Origin: Aristolochia californica
Lineage: Eukaryota > Streptophyta > Magnoliopsida > Piperales > Aristolochiaceae
Direction of reading: 5' to 3'
Assembly: GCA_029961685.1 (NCBI GenBank)
Contig: JARWKL010000015.1
Coordinates: 19,342,801-19,406,800, forward strand
Length of the DNA stretch: 64,000 nt
A program made the position numbers and the translations under genes. Position 1 is the first letter of the stretch; every line of letters begins with the position of its first letter. The notes beneath the pieces are model-generated. The model searched no databases. It saw only the letters and a program-made list of their open reading frames with translations, and had not been told where the DNA came from. Of this stretch, positions 49,532 through 60,803 are shown piece after piece.

Positions 49532-49554
49532 AGAGAGAGAGAGAGAGAGAGAGA
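49532..49554. repeat. (GA)n microsatellite
   Basis: About eleven GA units in the STT3B intron between exons 14 and 13. Confidence 0.9.
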
Positions 49555-49860
49555 CTACTCACAAGGTTAGGGCATTTATGATTTTCCCCTTCTCTCATGA
49601 TCACATTTTTTTGAACCATCTGAAGTTGAAGCCATATGCTTTCTATCATGGTTGTATTTGTGCCTCCTATAATGCTGACATGACTAGATAGTTTTATTAG
49701 GCATACATGATTCTTTTCTTATTATTTAGCTCCGTCTGTTTTTTTAAATGTTCCATCTATTTGTTACATTGTTTTCTGCACTCTTTATTTTTTACATTTG
49801 TTATGACAAAATGTGCTTACGCCTTTCCTTTATAAAACCAACATTTTCCCAATTCATCCT

Positions 49861-50690
49861 AGGTAACAACATCGAGTGTTTCATGGCCAAAAGACTGATA
49901 CAAGTTACTAATGTGGATTAGCATTGGTGGAATCATCTGAGATCACTCCAGCAAAATCCTATGCACAGTATTGGATCAGTAAATTCCCCATCTTTCAGAC
50001 CCAAACTAGTCGGTGTTTCACATTCATTAGGGAAATGCGTTGCTTATGTCGATCCAATTAGGAGTAGAATTGCTCCTTGGGACGCTCCTCAGGGAGGCTG
50101 GTTTAAATTAAATTTTAATGGCAGCTCCACTGTAATCTTGGTCCAGCAGGAGGTGGGCGAGTATTCTGTGAATCCTTGGGATAGGTTATTCGAGTATTTT
50201 TCCACCATTTGGAACCCATGATTCTACTAAAGCTGAGCACCGTGCTTTACTGAGCAGCTTGTAGATTTTAAGGCAATCTTTTTGAGTCTCTGTTGGTCAT
50301 TGGAGGGGATTCTCAAGTAGTTGTGAGCAGGTACTCTTCCACAATAATTCCTCCTTGGCATGTTTGGAATCTCTATGGTGAAGGTTTAACTCTTTGTGAT
50401 GGCCTTCAGCTTTCGTGATCTCACATAGTTCAGAGTCGGAATGGTTTGGCAGATTCTTTGGCCTAAATGGGTGCCACTTTGCCAGCATTTGTGCAAAGTG
50501 ATGCTTACCCTTTTGACCCAGACTGATTTGCTATGATTGTACTTTGATTGTTACTTTTTATTTTTATTTTATATCCTTTAATTTTTTTTCCTTGTGTTTG
50601 TACGATGTCCAAGCTGACTTATTGCTGGCTTTCTTGTAATCTTATACTCTTTTTTTTTCTCTCTTTAATGCAATTCTTACTAAAACAAAT
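49861..50690 (+). mobile_element. L1-type LINE 3' end
   Basis: Plus-strand RNase H signatures: WDAPQGGWFKLNFNGSS near 50080-50130, then GDSQVVVS-like sequence near 50300-50330 and RNGLADSLA near 50437-50465. These are followed by a T-rich 3' tail. Stops and frame changes show decay. Antisense to STT3B, in the intron between exons 14 and 13. Confidence 0.7.
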
Positions 50691-53457
50691 CCTACAAACC
50701 AAAGATTCAACTCTACAATGACATTAGATGGGGATCAGGCAGCTGTCATAAGTTGTATGCCAAGAAAACCTCCAATACCTAGATGATTTGCATGTTGATG
50801 AAATTACAGACCTGTGTTGCCACCTTAATGTTCACTGACAGTAAAACCTCAGGGCTGCCTATAATATTTCAGATGGCTTTGCCAAAGAGAGAGTATCGTG
50901 TCAATCTTTAAATGTTGGGACTTCCCAATTGTTGAATTTGGCTTGTGGAAAATCCTCTCCCTTGTAGTTTGCATGATGATTCTTTTAAGCAATAAAAGTT
51001 CAAGAAAACAACATTTAAAAAAAAAAAAATCCACAAAAATAGCTAGATGATAAGTTGGATTTGGGATCCATGTGATGTGACAACTATTGCTGTCTTTTTT
51101 CTATGAATTCAATTATCACACATAATCATCCAGGTTTCCAGACTCCATAAAAAAACAATCTGCACATATGCATGAATAATCATAAGTGGTCTCACAATCA
51201 TTAACACACACACCACCTACCAGCCCTCATTTAAACCGTCAAACAATGTCCACAGGAGAATTTTTAGCCTAACTTGGAGAGAATTTAAATTAAGAAAATT
51301 GGTAGAGGATGGAGGGAGAATTTAAATTTGAGAAAAAGGAATAAATATGCCTAACTTATTCATTAAAAAAAAGCCTAACTTACACAAATTTTGTATCCCC
51401 GTGCAAAAAAAATATATATATACATCTAACAGCAAAAAGAAAATAATTTATACATAACCAACACTTTCGAGAACCAAGTACTGACGAATTTATAGCCAGC
51501 TAAACATACAGCCCATGCCACCAGTTCAAAAATCATTTTTAACTGTCATAAACGCTAACATATTACATGTCACAGGATTCATCAAACATGTCTGTATCAC
51601 TCCACAAATAATCATATATGCCATGCATAATTTCTGAAGCATTAAACTTGTCTACCCAGCAGCAGAAATCCCTAAACCAATACAGAAAATACTATTTTTT
51701 TGAAAGATAGAATCAGAAATACTTTTATAGCTAGGAGAATATTCGTTAAGTAGTGACATTTATGCTAAACATATAAAAACTTCTACAAATCAAAGGTTGA
51801 TACTCACAATTATGCCAGCTGGGACCAAGAAAGCCAGCATATTGATGTCCATGAAATATGACGGCCACGTTGGTGGTTGATGCTCACTGACACTTGCAAT
51901 TATAGGTATATACTTGCTCGCATAAGTTCTATCACAATTGCAAGAACAAGCAGAATGTTTAATTCCATCTAAACTTGGCAAGATATACAAATAAAAAATG
52001 TAGAGAAAGAACACAACATAAAAATCAAATCAAATAGACATAGTTTACTTACACTTACAATTAATATCCAAGAAGCTGTGTTTTAACTCATGAAGAGATT
52101 AAACCAGTTCTATGGACAATGATGGCATGACATATCTTTTCTATTGAATGGAATTCTAGAAATAGAAAAGGAAGAGAACAAGTCCAATGCCAACAAAGAA
52201 GGAATCTATCAATGCAAATATAATGAGAAACACAAGGAGATAACAAGGAAAGGTTGCTGCCCTTGACAAGTAATTGAAAGCTAGCATCTATAATAGAAGT
52301 GTTCTGAGCATGGTTAGCAATCCTGAAATATTAAGCCCATGTGGAAAGAAGGTTGCTTATGTCTTGAATTTCCATAGAATTTGAGCCTCTAGCCACCATT
52401 TGTCTTTGACGCAACTAATCACCAGAGCCAAGTTGCCATCAATGAGTAAGCCAGAATGTACCTTTGAAGAAACTCAGAAATGAGGATATATAAAATTATT
52501 ACTGAGAAGGGTCAGGAATCCCTAACAGACCTAATTAGAGTCAATAATATTCTCTTGACCATCCCAAGTTGGTAGTATAGAGCCTAATGGAGCCTTAGAT
52601 ATCTACTCACTCTGGTATCACAGAGTGCAAAACAACATTCAGGTAGGAAACCAACAGGAAAATATTTAAATTCCTTCACATGAGAGACCAGCAATAACCT
52701 TCCAAGTTTTTGAGTTACACCATCAGTTATCTCTTTGAAGCTAACCAAAAATATAATATAGTTAATTACCTTTGTTGAAGAGCAGGTATGGGAGAATCTT
52801 ACATGACTCTCACAGAAAGAAGTCTCACAGAGCAGTAATTAATATGGTAGAATCTTACAGGAGTTTCAGTGGAAAATGTCTCACAGAAGTGTTTCAAGTT
52901 AAAGGCATTTTTATTTCAATCTTCTATTTATGTTCAATTGTTTAATTACGTTAAGACTTATCTTTAAGTGTTAGACTTTGTAACTAGGACAAGGGATGGT
53001 TTAATGTAATTGGATTCTACTTGTTTCCTCCGTTATAAATAGAGGTTCATTGTAGTCAAATTACATCAAGTCAATGAATTATTTATCTTTTCCAAAAATT
53101 CAATATGGCACCAGATAGGGTTCTGTGAGTTAGTCAACCCACAAAGATAAAGTGATCCTTTTCTGATTTATCATCTCTAGTATTTTAGGTTCATATTCTA
53201 CCTTTTTCATCCTTTCCCCTCCCAATACCTGATAGTTCCTTGGCATTCGCACCTCCAAACTGAAGTTTTCATATTGCAAATTACATATTGAAAGACAATT
53301 TTTTTAGTCTACTGTCCAACTACATAAGAATTTTGTCAATTGGTGTTTTCTACAAAGAAAAATCAATATTTAAAACAACGAAGGTCAGATAGCATGAGAT
53401 GTTCAAGCAGCAACACAAAGCTTTAATAAAGTTTATCAATGAATTATTGCCTTGAAA

Positions 53458-54480
53458 GTTTTTTTATTTTATAAAATTGATAATATATTAAACAAGAGAA
53501 GAAATTAAAGTAAAAGGGAGCCTCCCGATATAACTAGAGAAGGGAGGGAGGTCCTATTGGCCAAACTGTCAACAAAAGAGTTGGCTAAACAGGGAACATG
53601 AGACCAAGTACAAGTAAGGTTGGCGGTGAAGTAAGAAACACAGTGATAAATATGCCAATGCCTCCAGGGGGGGTAGCAATTGTAGAGCACCAATGGATGA
53701 CAACGCTGGAATCACCTTCAACGATGAGGGGGCCTTGAAGATGCTAACGGAAAATAGCCAGCCCACGGTATAAGGTGAGGAGCTCAAAGTAGTAGAATCT
53801 GACTCCCCCATTGGACCCGCATAAGAGAGCAAAATGGAACCAAAAGCATCCCGAATAACACCATCAAACCCAGTCAGCCCCAGGTTTCCCCGAGCACTTC
53901 TGTCAAAATTTAGCTTAGAAACCCCATGGGGAGAGGGGAGGGGGGGACAAGGAGACATAGGCTTGGGGGCAATGACTACCCGCCATTTGGGCGATGCATC
54001 GTCAATTAGATCTTATAGAGGTACCATTGAAGGTCTTGAAGTCTTTCTTCGAGTGGAGCCAAGAAGATGTGTGTCCGACAGTCATCTCAACAACTTCGTC
54101 AATGGAGCGAGACTTCAGGTTGAAACACCTGTTGTTCCTCTCCTGCCAAAGCATCCAAGGGACGTGGCCAAGACAGGCAGAGGCCAGCAAACAACCCAGC
54201 TTGGGCAGGGGTATATGCAAGAGAAACTAGCAGGTGCCGGATAAGTGCTCAGGCATACAATAGGTAAGGCCAATGCACTACAAAATGCAGGTCCAAAGAC
54301 TCCAAGAGAAATAACTGTGTAAGAAGAGATGGGTTATGGTCTCATCGGCCTGGGAGAAAAGGGGGCAGAGACTGCAGGGGATTTTGCGTCAAAAGTCATT
54401 CAGATTCTATCTTTCCACATGGACCATGAAATAGTAGAGGCTAATCCAGGAAATACATCAAGAAAAGCAAAGGTATATGC
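53458..54480 (-). mobile_element. L1-type LINE 3' end
   Basis: Minus-strand order: zf-RVT (ETITHLFLHSYFSW near 54300-54345), WMLWQERNNRCF near 54130-54165, RNase H start KLNFDRSARGNLG near 53880-53920, EGDSSVVIH-like sequence near 53700, NSFVDSLANR near 53550-53580, then an A/T-rich tail ending near 53458. Frame changes are present. Sense to STT3B, in the intron between exons 13 and 12. Confidence 0.75.
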
Positions 54481-54755
54481 TGAACTTAATGAGAAAGTGT
54501 GATGTGCAGCAGGTGTGCAAATTCTGACCCTCAACATGGTCAATCATCTCCTCAATAGAGGATAGATACCTTCTTATGTGGCACTCGATCAAAATTTCTC
54601 TTCTATGATGCCCTAAATGATGAATTAAAAACAATGTGGATCTTACTTAACACATGCCTAAATAGCATGTTAAAAATATTGTAACCTAACTTGGCAACAT
54701 CAAAATGTCAACAATTAATCAAACAAGTTTTTTTAATATATTCAATAAATAATCT

Positions 54756-54990
54756 CAGGAGATAGTAAGTTCTACTACAGGTTAATCTCACGACACAAAT
54801 TTACAGTAAGTTCAACCAGAGGTAAATCTCAGGAGACAAATTTACAGTCCGTTCTACAACAGATTAACCTCAGGAGACAAATTTATAGTAAGTCTACTAT
54901 AGGTTCATCTCAGGAGACAAATTTATAGCAAGTTCTAATACAGGTTAATCTCAGGAGACAAATTTACAGTAAGTTCCACTACAGGCTTTC
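54756..54990. repeat. Minisatellite, about 42-bp unit, five copies
   Basis: Repeats of a unit containing CTCAGGAGACAAATTTA and AGTAAGTTCTACTACAGG, diverged by point changes and small indels. It lies in the same STT3B intron as the 53.5 kb LINE. Confidence 0.85.
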
Positions 54991-56008
54991 CTGTGATAAT
55001 ACTAGGTAGCCCGTTCAATATGCCCCAAACCTTCATCATAGGCCACACCAGAATCTTACTCTCTATGAGACTCGCATGCTCAGCATACCATGTAGTGGTT
55101 TTTGCATCCTTCTCCTAGTGTCTAAATCTCCCCATTCAATAAAGAAAGAAAATAAAAGAAAATAAACAGAGAATTTACAACATGAAAAGAAAACAGAAAA
55201 GGCACTTACGGATCAAGAAGACTCAAACTTCAGCCACTCCATCCCTTTGTTGGACTGGAAGCAACTAATGCTACAAGTATTGCTACCACTGCACAACAGA
55301 CTGCCCTGAGAAGAAATTTATACGACGTATCAACAACAATTCATTCAAAGAATGAAACTGCATGATCTAGGAGCTTAAAAAGCAAGAAGAGCATTGTTAC
55401 AGCCCTTCAAACTAATTTTACAAGATAACTTAGTAATCAACTCACTATTGAACTTTTTTGGTTTGCAGACACTTTGTTCAACTTTTGACAACCCCTATAT
55501 TGACATAGTATCAATAGCACTTGATGCAAGTTTACTGAATTGTAAGTTCCAAAATTGCTATGCAGCTTGCGAATTTATTAGTAGGCAAAAGATCTGTTAG
55601 GCTTACATGCCAATTGAGAGAACAAGTGTCATAGCTACTTTGAACATTTTTGGAGTAAGAATTCCTCTTATGTAATGGACAAATGTCACCACATGAATAA
55701 TGATGAAAACCTGCAAGCATAAAAAAACTAAGCTTAGCTAACGAATATTGTAGGAACATGCTGCTAGCAGATTAAGCATAAATAATGTGAGTGAAAAGAT
55801 AACTAGTGAAAAGTGAGGTCTCAAACACCAAAAATTTAGTTGTCTTGTGAAGAAAGTCAGCAGACAGAAACCTACCAAAAAAGAAGCAAAATGTTCTGAT
55901 GTCATCACTGCATTAAAGCCCACAACAGGCACCAAAGCAGCCAACAAGGTCTCCAGCACAACCTACATGAAAAAAGTAAAATGTTGTAGAAATCTCCAAG
56001 GTAAGCAA

Positions 56009-56445
56009 ATGCTAGGTAGCTAGCCAACACATCAAAAGCTCCAAAGTTAATAACTCACGAAAAAGAAAGACCATTAAACATATCGCATACAAGGTTGGCC
56101 CAACTCGATGCCCATGCTGCAGGTTGGGTCCCGTAGGACCAAAATCCACCATGCTTTTGTGTCGATGTCCAAGGTGAACCACTCTATGATGGCTTTCACT
56201 CAAGATTAGGTAGCCTTTTACATATTGATGAAGGCTATTACTCCAGCACCAGGTAACCCTTTTCATAGGTAGTATCCTCTAGGATTCGAACACGGTGTCT
56301 GTTATGATAACAATTTTAGGTACCTAGCCTATGTGTCAAAAGCTCCAAAGTTGATGGAACAAGGAAAGCTAGAACATTAAACCTATCATATACTAGGCTG
56401 GCTTAACCCTGCACCCATCCCCAGGTTGGGCCCGAAGGCCATAAC
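56009..56445 (-). repeat. SINE-like repeat pair with tRNA B-box-like motif
   Basis: Two diverged copies of a segment (near 56009-56148 and 56314-56440) share TCAAAAGCTCCAAAGTT and AGGTTGGG-CCCG. Between them the minus strand reads GTGTTCGAATCC, close to the RNA polymerase III B box GGTTCGAATCC. A tRNA-derived SINE or a related repeat is the likely source. A good A box was not found, so this is tentative. Confidence 0.35.
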
Positions 56446-57629
56446 AACAAAGCTTCCAGAAAAGCCTACAATTAAAAGGATGTCTCATAGAAAAGCATGA
56501 TACACATCTTAAAATTATTAATTCTACAAATTTTTAGGACCAATAACACAAACTTACTAGAGGAGCATACACAATATATAATCGAGATGAGTAATGACCA
56601 GTCACAATGCACAAAAGCACATGCATTGGAATCAGATTAATAATAAATGTATAGCCTCCCCATGAGCAAACCTACAGAAGTCCATCCAAAAGGTCTGAAT
56701 GTTAGTGCTTCTTCTTTTCCATAGACAATAAAAAAAAAAAAAAGGAGAACAAGATAGCACAAAAGGCTTACCATATAAAAGTAGACAAGAGCATTCAAAG
56801 AAGCATAAAAGAGGGAGCCTGTGTTTAGAGTCTGCAGTTAAGACAATAAAAGCAAATGTATATACAAATTAAACAATTCAGCATACATGTGGAACATGAA
56901 TGTCCAAATAAGTAACTGATATTGTTTTCATCCACAAACTGGGATTGTAGTTTACTAGTGGACCAAGCAAGCCAAAAATGAGAAGGACGTTCAGTAATGA
57001 AGACTGACCTTTATATATAGGTAAAATGTAAAGATCAAAGCAAAAATTGCCACAGCTTCATTGTCGTAGCTACCAGCGACAGATCGAGATATATAGGATG
57101 GAACCTGTAGAAAAAATAATGAGAAACAGGACCTAAAATTGGACCTGGTGCTACATAAGCATGGACATCTCTAGAGAGAAAATAAAAGAAACTACACCTA
57201 ACCAAAAATAAATACACAGAAAACATGAAAGAATTGTAGCAAAAATTAAAGATAAAATTGAATCAGCACAAGGGGACAGTATACAATTGTAACACAATTT
57301 TTAGATAAAGATTATTAAATTAGATAGGGAATAAAAATCCAGTTAATGAGCCCAGTGGAAAGAAATGTTAAAGAGAAACCTGAATAAAATTCTCCACTTC
57401 CAAATCAATCCAAAGCATTTACCATTATAAATATTAAATGTGAACACTAGAAAATGAGAATATAACCTACCATTCCCAAAAGTGCTGCTGCAGTCAATCC
57501 TGCTCCGACTCCTTTGACTTCCTATAAAAAAAAGTTTTATATAAAGAAGATAACAACATCCAAAATAAGGGTCAGCTACCCCAAAAAAAATTTCAAGAAA
57601 AACAAAAATCAACAAAAGACATAAAATGA

Positions 57630-58768
57630 TTGCCCCCTTTGCTCCCAAACCAAACAATCCAGAAAACTGCTCCCACTTACCCCGCTCCTGACCTGGCAGA
57701 CCCCCTGGCCCAGAAATCAGTTCCGATTCCTACTCCCCTCTTTTCATCCCCAACTCCACAAATCTCAAACCCTCCCCCCCTGGAACAAAACCATGACACC
57801 ATTTCAATCCCTCCAAACCTGATTCGCCATGGTTTTGACCACTTCCTCTGTGCTGCCTTGGTCTCCTCCAGCACGCCACCAGCTGAAAGTCAGCTCATAT
57901 CAGAGGTTCTAATGCCACCTGTGCCTGGACTACAGCCCCTGGCATCATATCTCTGCCCGGACGAGTGGATAGTCACCTTCAGCTCAATTGATGACCACTT
58001 GATGGCAACTCGGCTTGTAGTCTCTACCCCCATTGCTTCAGTCCATGACTAGAGCCCCTCCTTGCATCACCGTGGCCTCGGTCAGTGGATTCAGATTACA
58101 GGCCTTCCACCTGAACTCTGGGAGAGCGGTGTATTCTGTCTCATTGCCAGCCGCTTTGGTACTTTGATCAGATTGGACAGTAGCATGGCTGAACGCTGGC
58201 GACTTGATTGAGTCAGGCTCTTCATCAGCCCCAGCCGCGTTCATTCTGGAACGACTTTCTTGTGTCTTGACGCTGATCAGTCCCACCTCTGGCTTGGTAT
58301 CACATTTGAAGGACTAGTGGGAGATAGTTTATCTCACTGGCACCAGCAGCAACAACACTGTACTTGGTCATCAGGCACCCCCACCCTCCCTGCCACCGCC
58401 ACACCCCCAGACAGCCTTCTACCCCCCTATGCCTTAGACTACCTACCTCACATTTCCCATCAGCACTTGACCCCCACGGAGGGAGACTCCAAGATTGTCA
58501 TTGAATGGTGCTCCACCTCATCTTCCCCCCCCCCATGAGGTCATTGGCAGATTTTTCTTGATATTTTGGACATTGTATCCACCATTTCTAGTACTTGATC
58601 TCATGTACTTAGATCAGCCAATTCGGCTGCTAATTTGTGCACTAAATTACCCCCCCCCCCCCCCCCCCCTCTTCAATCTCTTGTTGTTAGGGGACGTCTC
58701 CCTTTATGTATCTTTTTTTTCTTCGAAATAAAATTATCAACATTTCAAAAAAAAAAAAAAAAAAAAAA
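57630..58768 (+). mobile_element. Internally deleted L1-type LINE with poly(A) tail
   Basis: Plus-strand sequence with an ORF1-like region (WIQITGLPPELWESGVF near 58083-58140, the pattern of plant LINE ORF1/DUF4283 proteins). It is joined after a short gap to an RNase H end (TEGDSKIVIEW near 58475-58510). A run of 20 C lies at 58650-58669 and a run of 22 A at 58747-58768. The whole RT region is missing, so it is a deletion derivative. It fills nearly all of the intron between STT3B exons 6 and 5, and its poly(A) ends six bases from the exon-5 donor site. Confidence 0.75.
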
Positions 58769-59784
58769 TTGACCTTAGTAAGAGGATATGTTGCCCAAGC
58801 AGCATTGGCTGAGAAAATTGGAGCAGTAAATACACATACAGTTTCCACTGAAAGAGGAATGTTCAGGGGATTTAGTAACCTGGAAGAAGTAAATAGGTTC
58901 ATCAAAACACAAAGGAAGTATGGGCATGCATGACAAGCATAATCATGGATGGATATTGGCCTGAAACTCAAACATGTACTGTAGAACATGCAAACACACA
59001 CTCATTTAGCCAAAGCACTTGTAGCTACAACAAATAAGCATGACCATGTGTCCCAAGCAACACAGAATGATAGTTATCAAGATGTAAATTATCTCCATCA
59101 ATCTAAAATACCTACCACCATATTGAGCCTGCTGTCAATGTCAATCCAGGGTAAACAGTTCCACCAATGACACGACCAAGATGATACCTTGTGGCAAATG
59201 AATCACATTCTTTAGTGCATAATGTATAATTTAATATCATAAAAAATAGTTTCTTCTGATATCACAGAGACAAATTTGGTCAGTAATATTACCAAGTACA
59301 GTCATCGAACCAATTCCAGAAATCATATATTCCATTTTTTGAAAGAAACTGAAAAAAGAAGAAAGTCAACAGACTAATGGTAAACAAAGAAATAGCTCAG
59401 TGCCAGTAAAGATCTCGTAAATGCAGAGCTAGAATAACACCTCTTCTTAAATTTTCACTATATCATACCTTGATCAAAGAACAAACTCATGAATTGTTTG
59501 AGATCCTAAGATAAGTTTCAAATTCAAAGAATGAATAGCATTTTGTTTTTCTTGGGCAACTAGAAATAATCTTCATAAAACACACTTTGCAAAGCATGGT
59601 TTATTCCATACTGGGTTTTTGTAGCACCAGAAATCAACCGCGAGACTACATCTGTCATTAGTCAACAATGACCAGAAAAGAGTAAACAAGTTACTACAAC
59701 TTTCTATCTGCAAACTAAGATGCACTATTCTATAACCCCGAAAACTACTTAGCTACATTGATATTGGTTCCTTCACTCAAGCCA

Positions 59785-59882
59785 TAGTCAAACAATGAAC
59801 GGTTTATGGCTAACACACAGTTTTTAAGTCGTTTAGTCAAACAATGAAAGGTTTATGGCTAACTCACGGTTTTTAAGTCGTC
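59785..59882. repeat. 49-bp tandem duplication
   Basis: Two units beginning TAGTCAAACAATGAA and ending TTTTTAAGTCGT, with three or four differences. STT3B intron between exons 3 and 2. Confidence 0.85.
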
Positions 59883-60803
59883 GAAGTCCTTCAACTGTAT
59901 AAAGATAATCATCTATGCCGTTGACAGAATTAGCTCAAATTAAATGAAGAAACTTTTAGTTAGGAAAAGGAAAGGATCAAAAGATCACAGCCTGCATTGT
60001 GAACCGGCTTTGCACAACGTGCGGTTATGATTTTATGAAGTACTTTTTTTTGAGAGAGACAAATGATAAGTGCAACAACGAGGTAAATTTCAGACATCAA
60101 CTTGTGCAGTCAACTTGAATGGACAGTTTTTCTTTCCAAAGCAAAACAAAGGACAGAAGAAAACAAACCTGAGTAACTCTGTAATTAAAATAAGGATCAA
60201 ATTCGTGAATAACGCTCTCGTACTTTATGACCTGCGAGAAAATGGCAATATTTATCCGAATTCACAGCATTCAACCAAATGTAAAACAAAATGCCATCAC
60301 AAAAAAGAAAAGACAAAATGCATAAATACGAAGTTTTCACACATGGACGACTAGTGACTTACAGAAAAGAGTCGGATCGAGAAGGCAAGGAGGCCGATCA
60401 GAAGGAGAAAGAAAAGTGCAAAAACATTACCCAAGCATTTCTGAGGGAGACTTTCTTGGTCTCCAGCTGGTCTGCCATTACGGTTAGAAGTGGAGCACTC
60501 AGACGAGGACGAGAAGCCAAAGCTAGAGTCTTTGTCTAGATCTTGGAGGCGACTCTCAGAAGACTTGTGTGACCGGTGCCCGTGGTGTTCCACTAGGAGA
60601 ACGTCGAAGACGACGCCCTGAAGGCCAATTTCGGTCTGAGTCGACAGGATTCGCGACTCGACCAGGTCCTGGTCGAATCTCTGGTCGAATCGCGTTTTTG
60701 ATTGTAAATTCTTGGGTGCCCGGCTATACCTATCGTATCGGCTGGATTTTGGCCTCAACACACCTGACACCCGAATCAGGTTTTTCTTTCTTGTTTGGCC
60801 CAT

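Larger units (their letters stand above)
41760..60478 (-). pseudogene. STT3B: STT3B oligosaccharyltransferase catalytic subunit, apparently disrupted
   Basis: STT3 transfers the lipid-linked glycan to Asn-X-Ser/Thr in the ER lumen. I can place 23 exons (minus): 60363-60478, 60169-60231, 59293-59348, 59116-59187, 58774-58879, 57471-57521, 57009-57104, 56772-56831, 56558-56671, 55876-55962, 55607-55710, 55210-55305, 51808-51928, 49003-49083, 48770-48901, 48279-48521, 46564-46707, 45994-46181, 45806-45903, 42575-42654, 42401-42488, 41947-42036, 41760-41828 (about 784 codons). Catalytic motifs are intact: [28 protein letters not shown]. Damage: in-frame TGA at 55230-55232 (GWSG*SLSLLDP, Arg expected), one extra T at 46026-46029, and an apparent one-base loss near 60430 if MADQLE is the start. 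WYPLGR reads WYHLGR and FDDRTW reads FDDCTW. An ATG at 60803 would avoid the exon-1 shift but adds about 107 unconserved residues. It is either a decaying paralogue or a set of assembly errors. Confidence 0.85.

Noticed and set aside
53834..54244. 136-codon plus-strand open frame
   Set aside because: It is the antisense shadow of the LINE zf-RVT/RNase H region on the minus strand.
56270..56300. Possible tRNA gene from the GTTCGAATCC motif
   Set aside because: No acceptor stem, anticodon arm or convincing A box could be placed; a SINE-like repeat fits better.
58650..58669. Poly(C) run as a special signal
   Set aside because: It lies within the LINE 3' part between RNase H and poly(A), and is best read as expansion of a C-rich tract or an assembly artefact.
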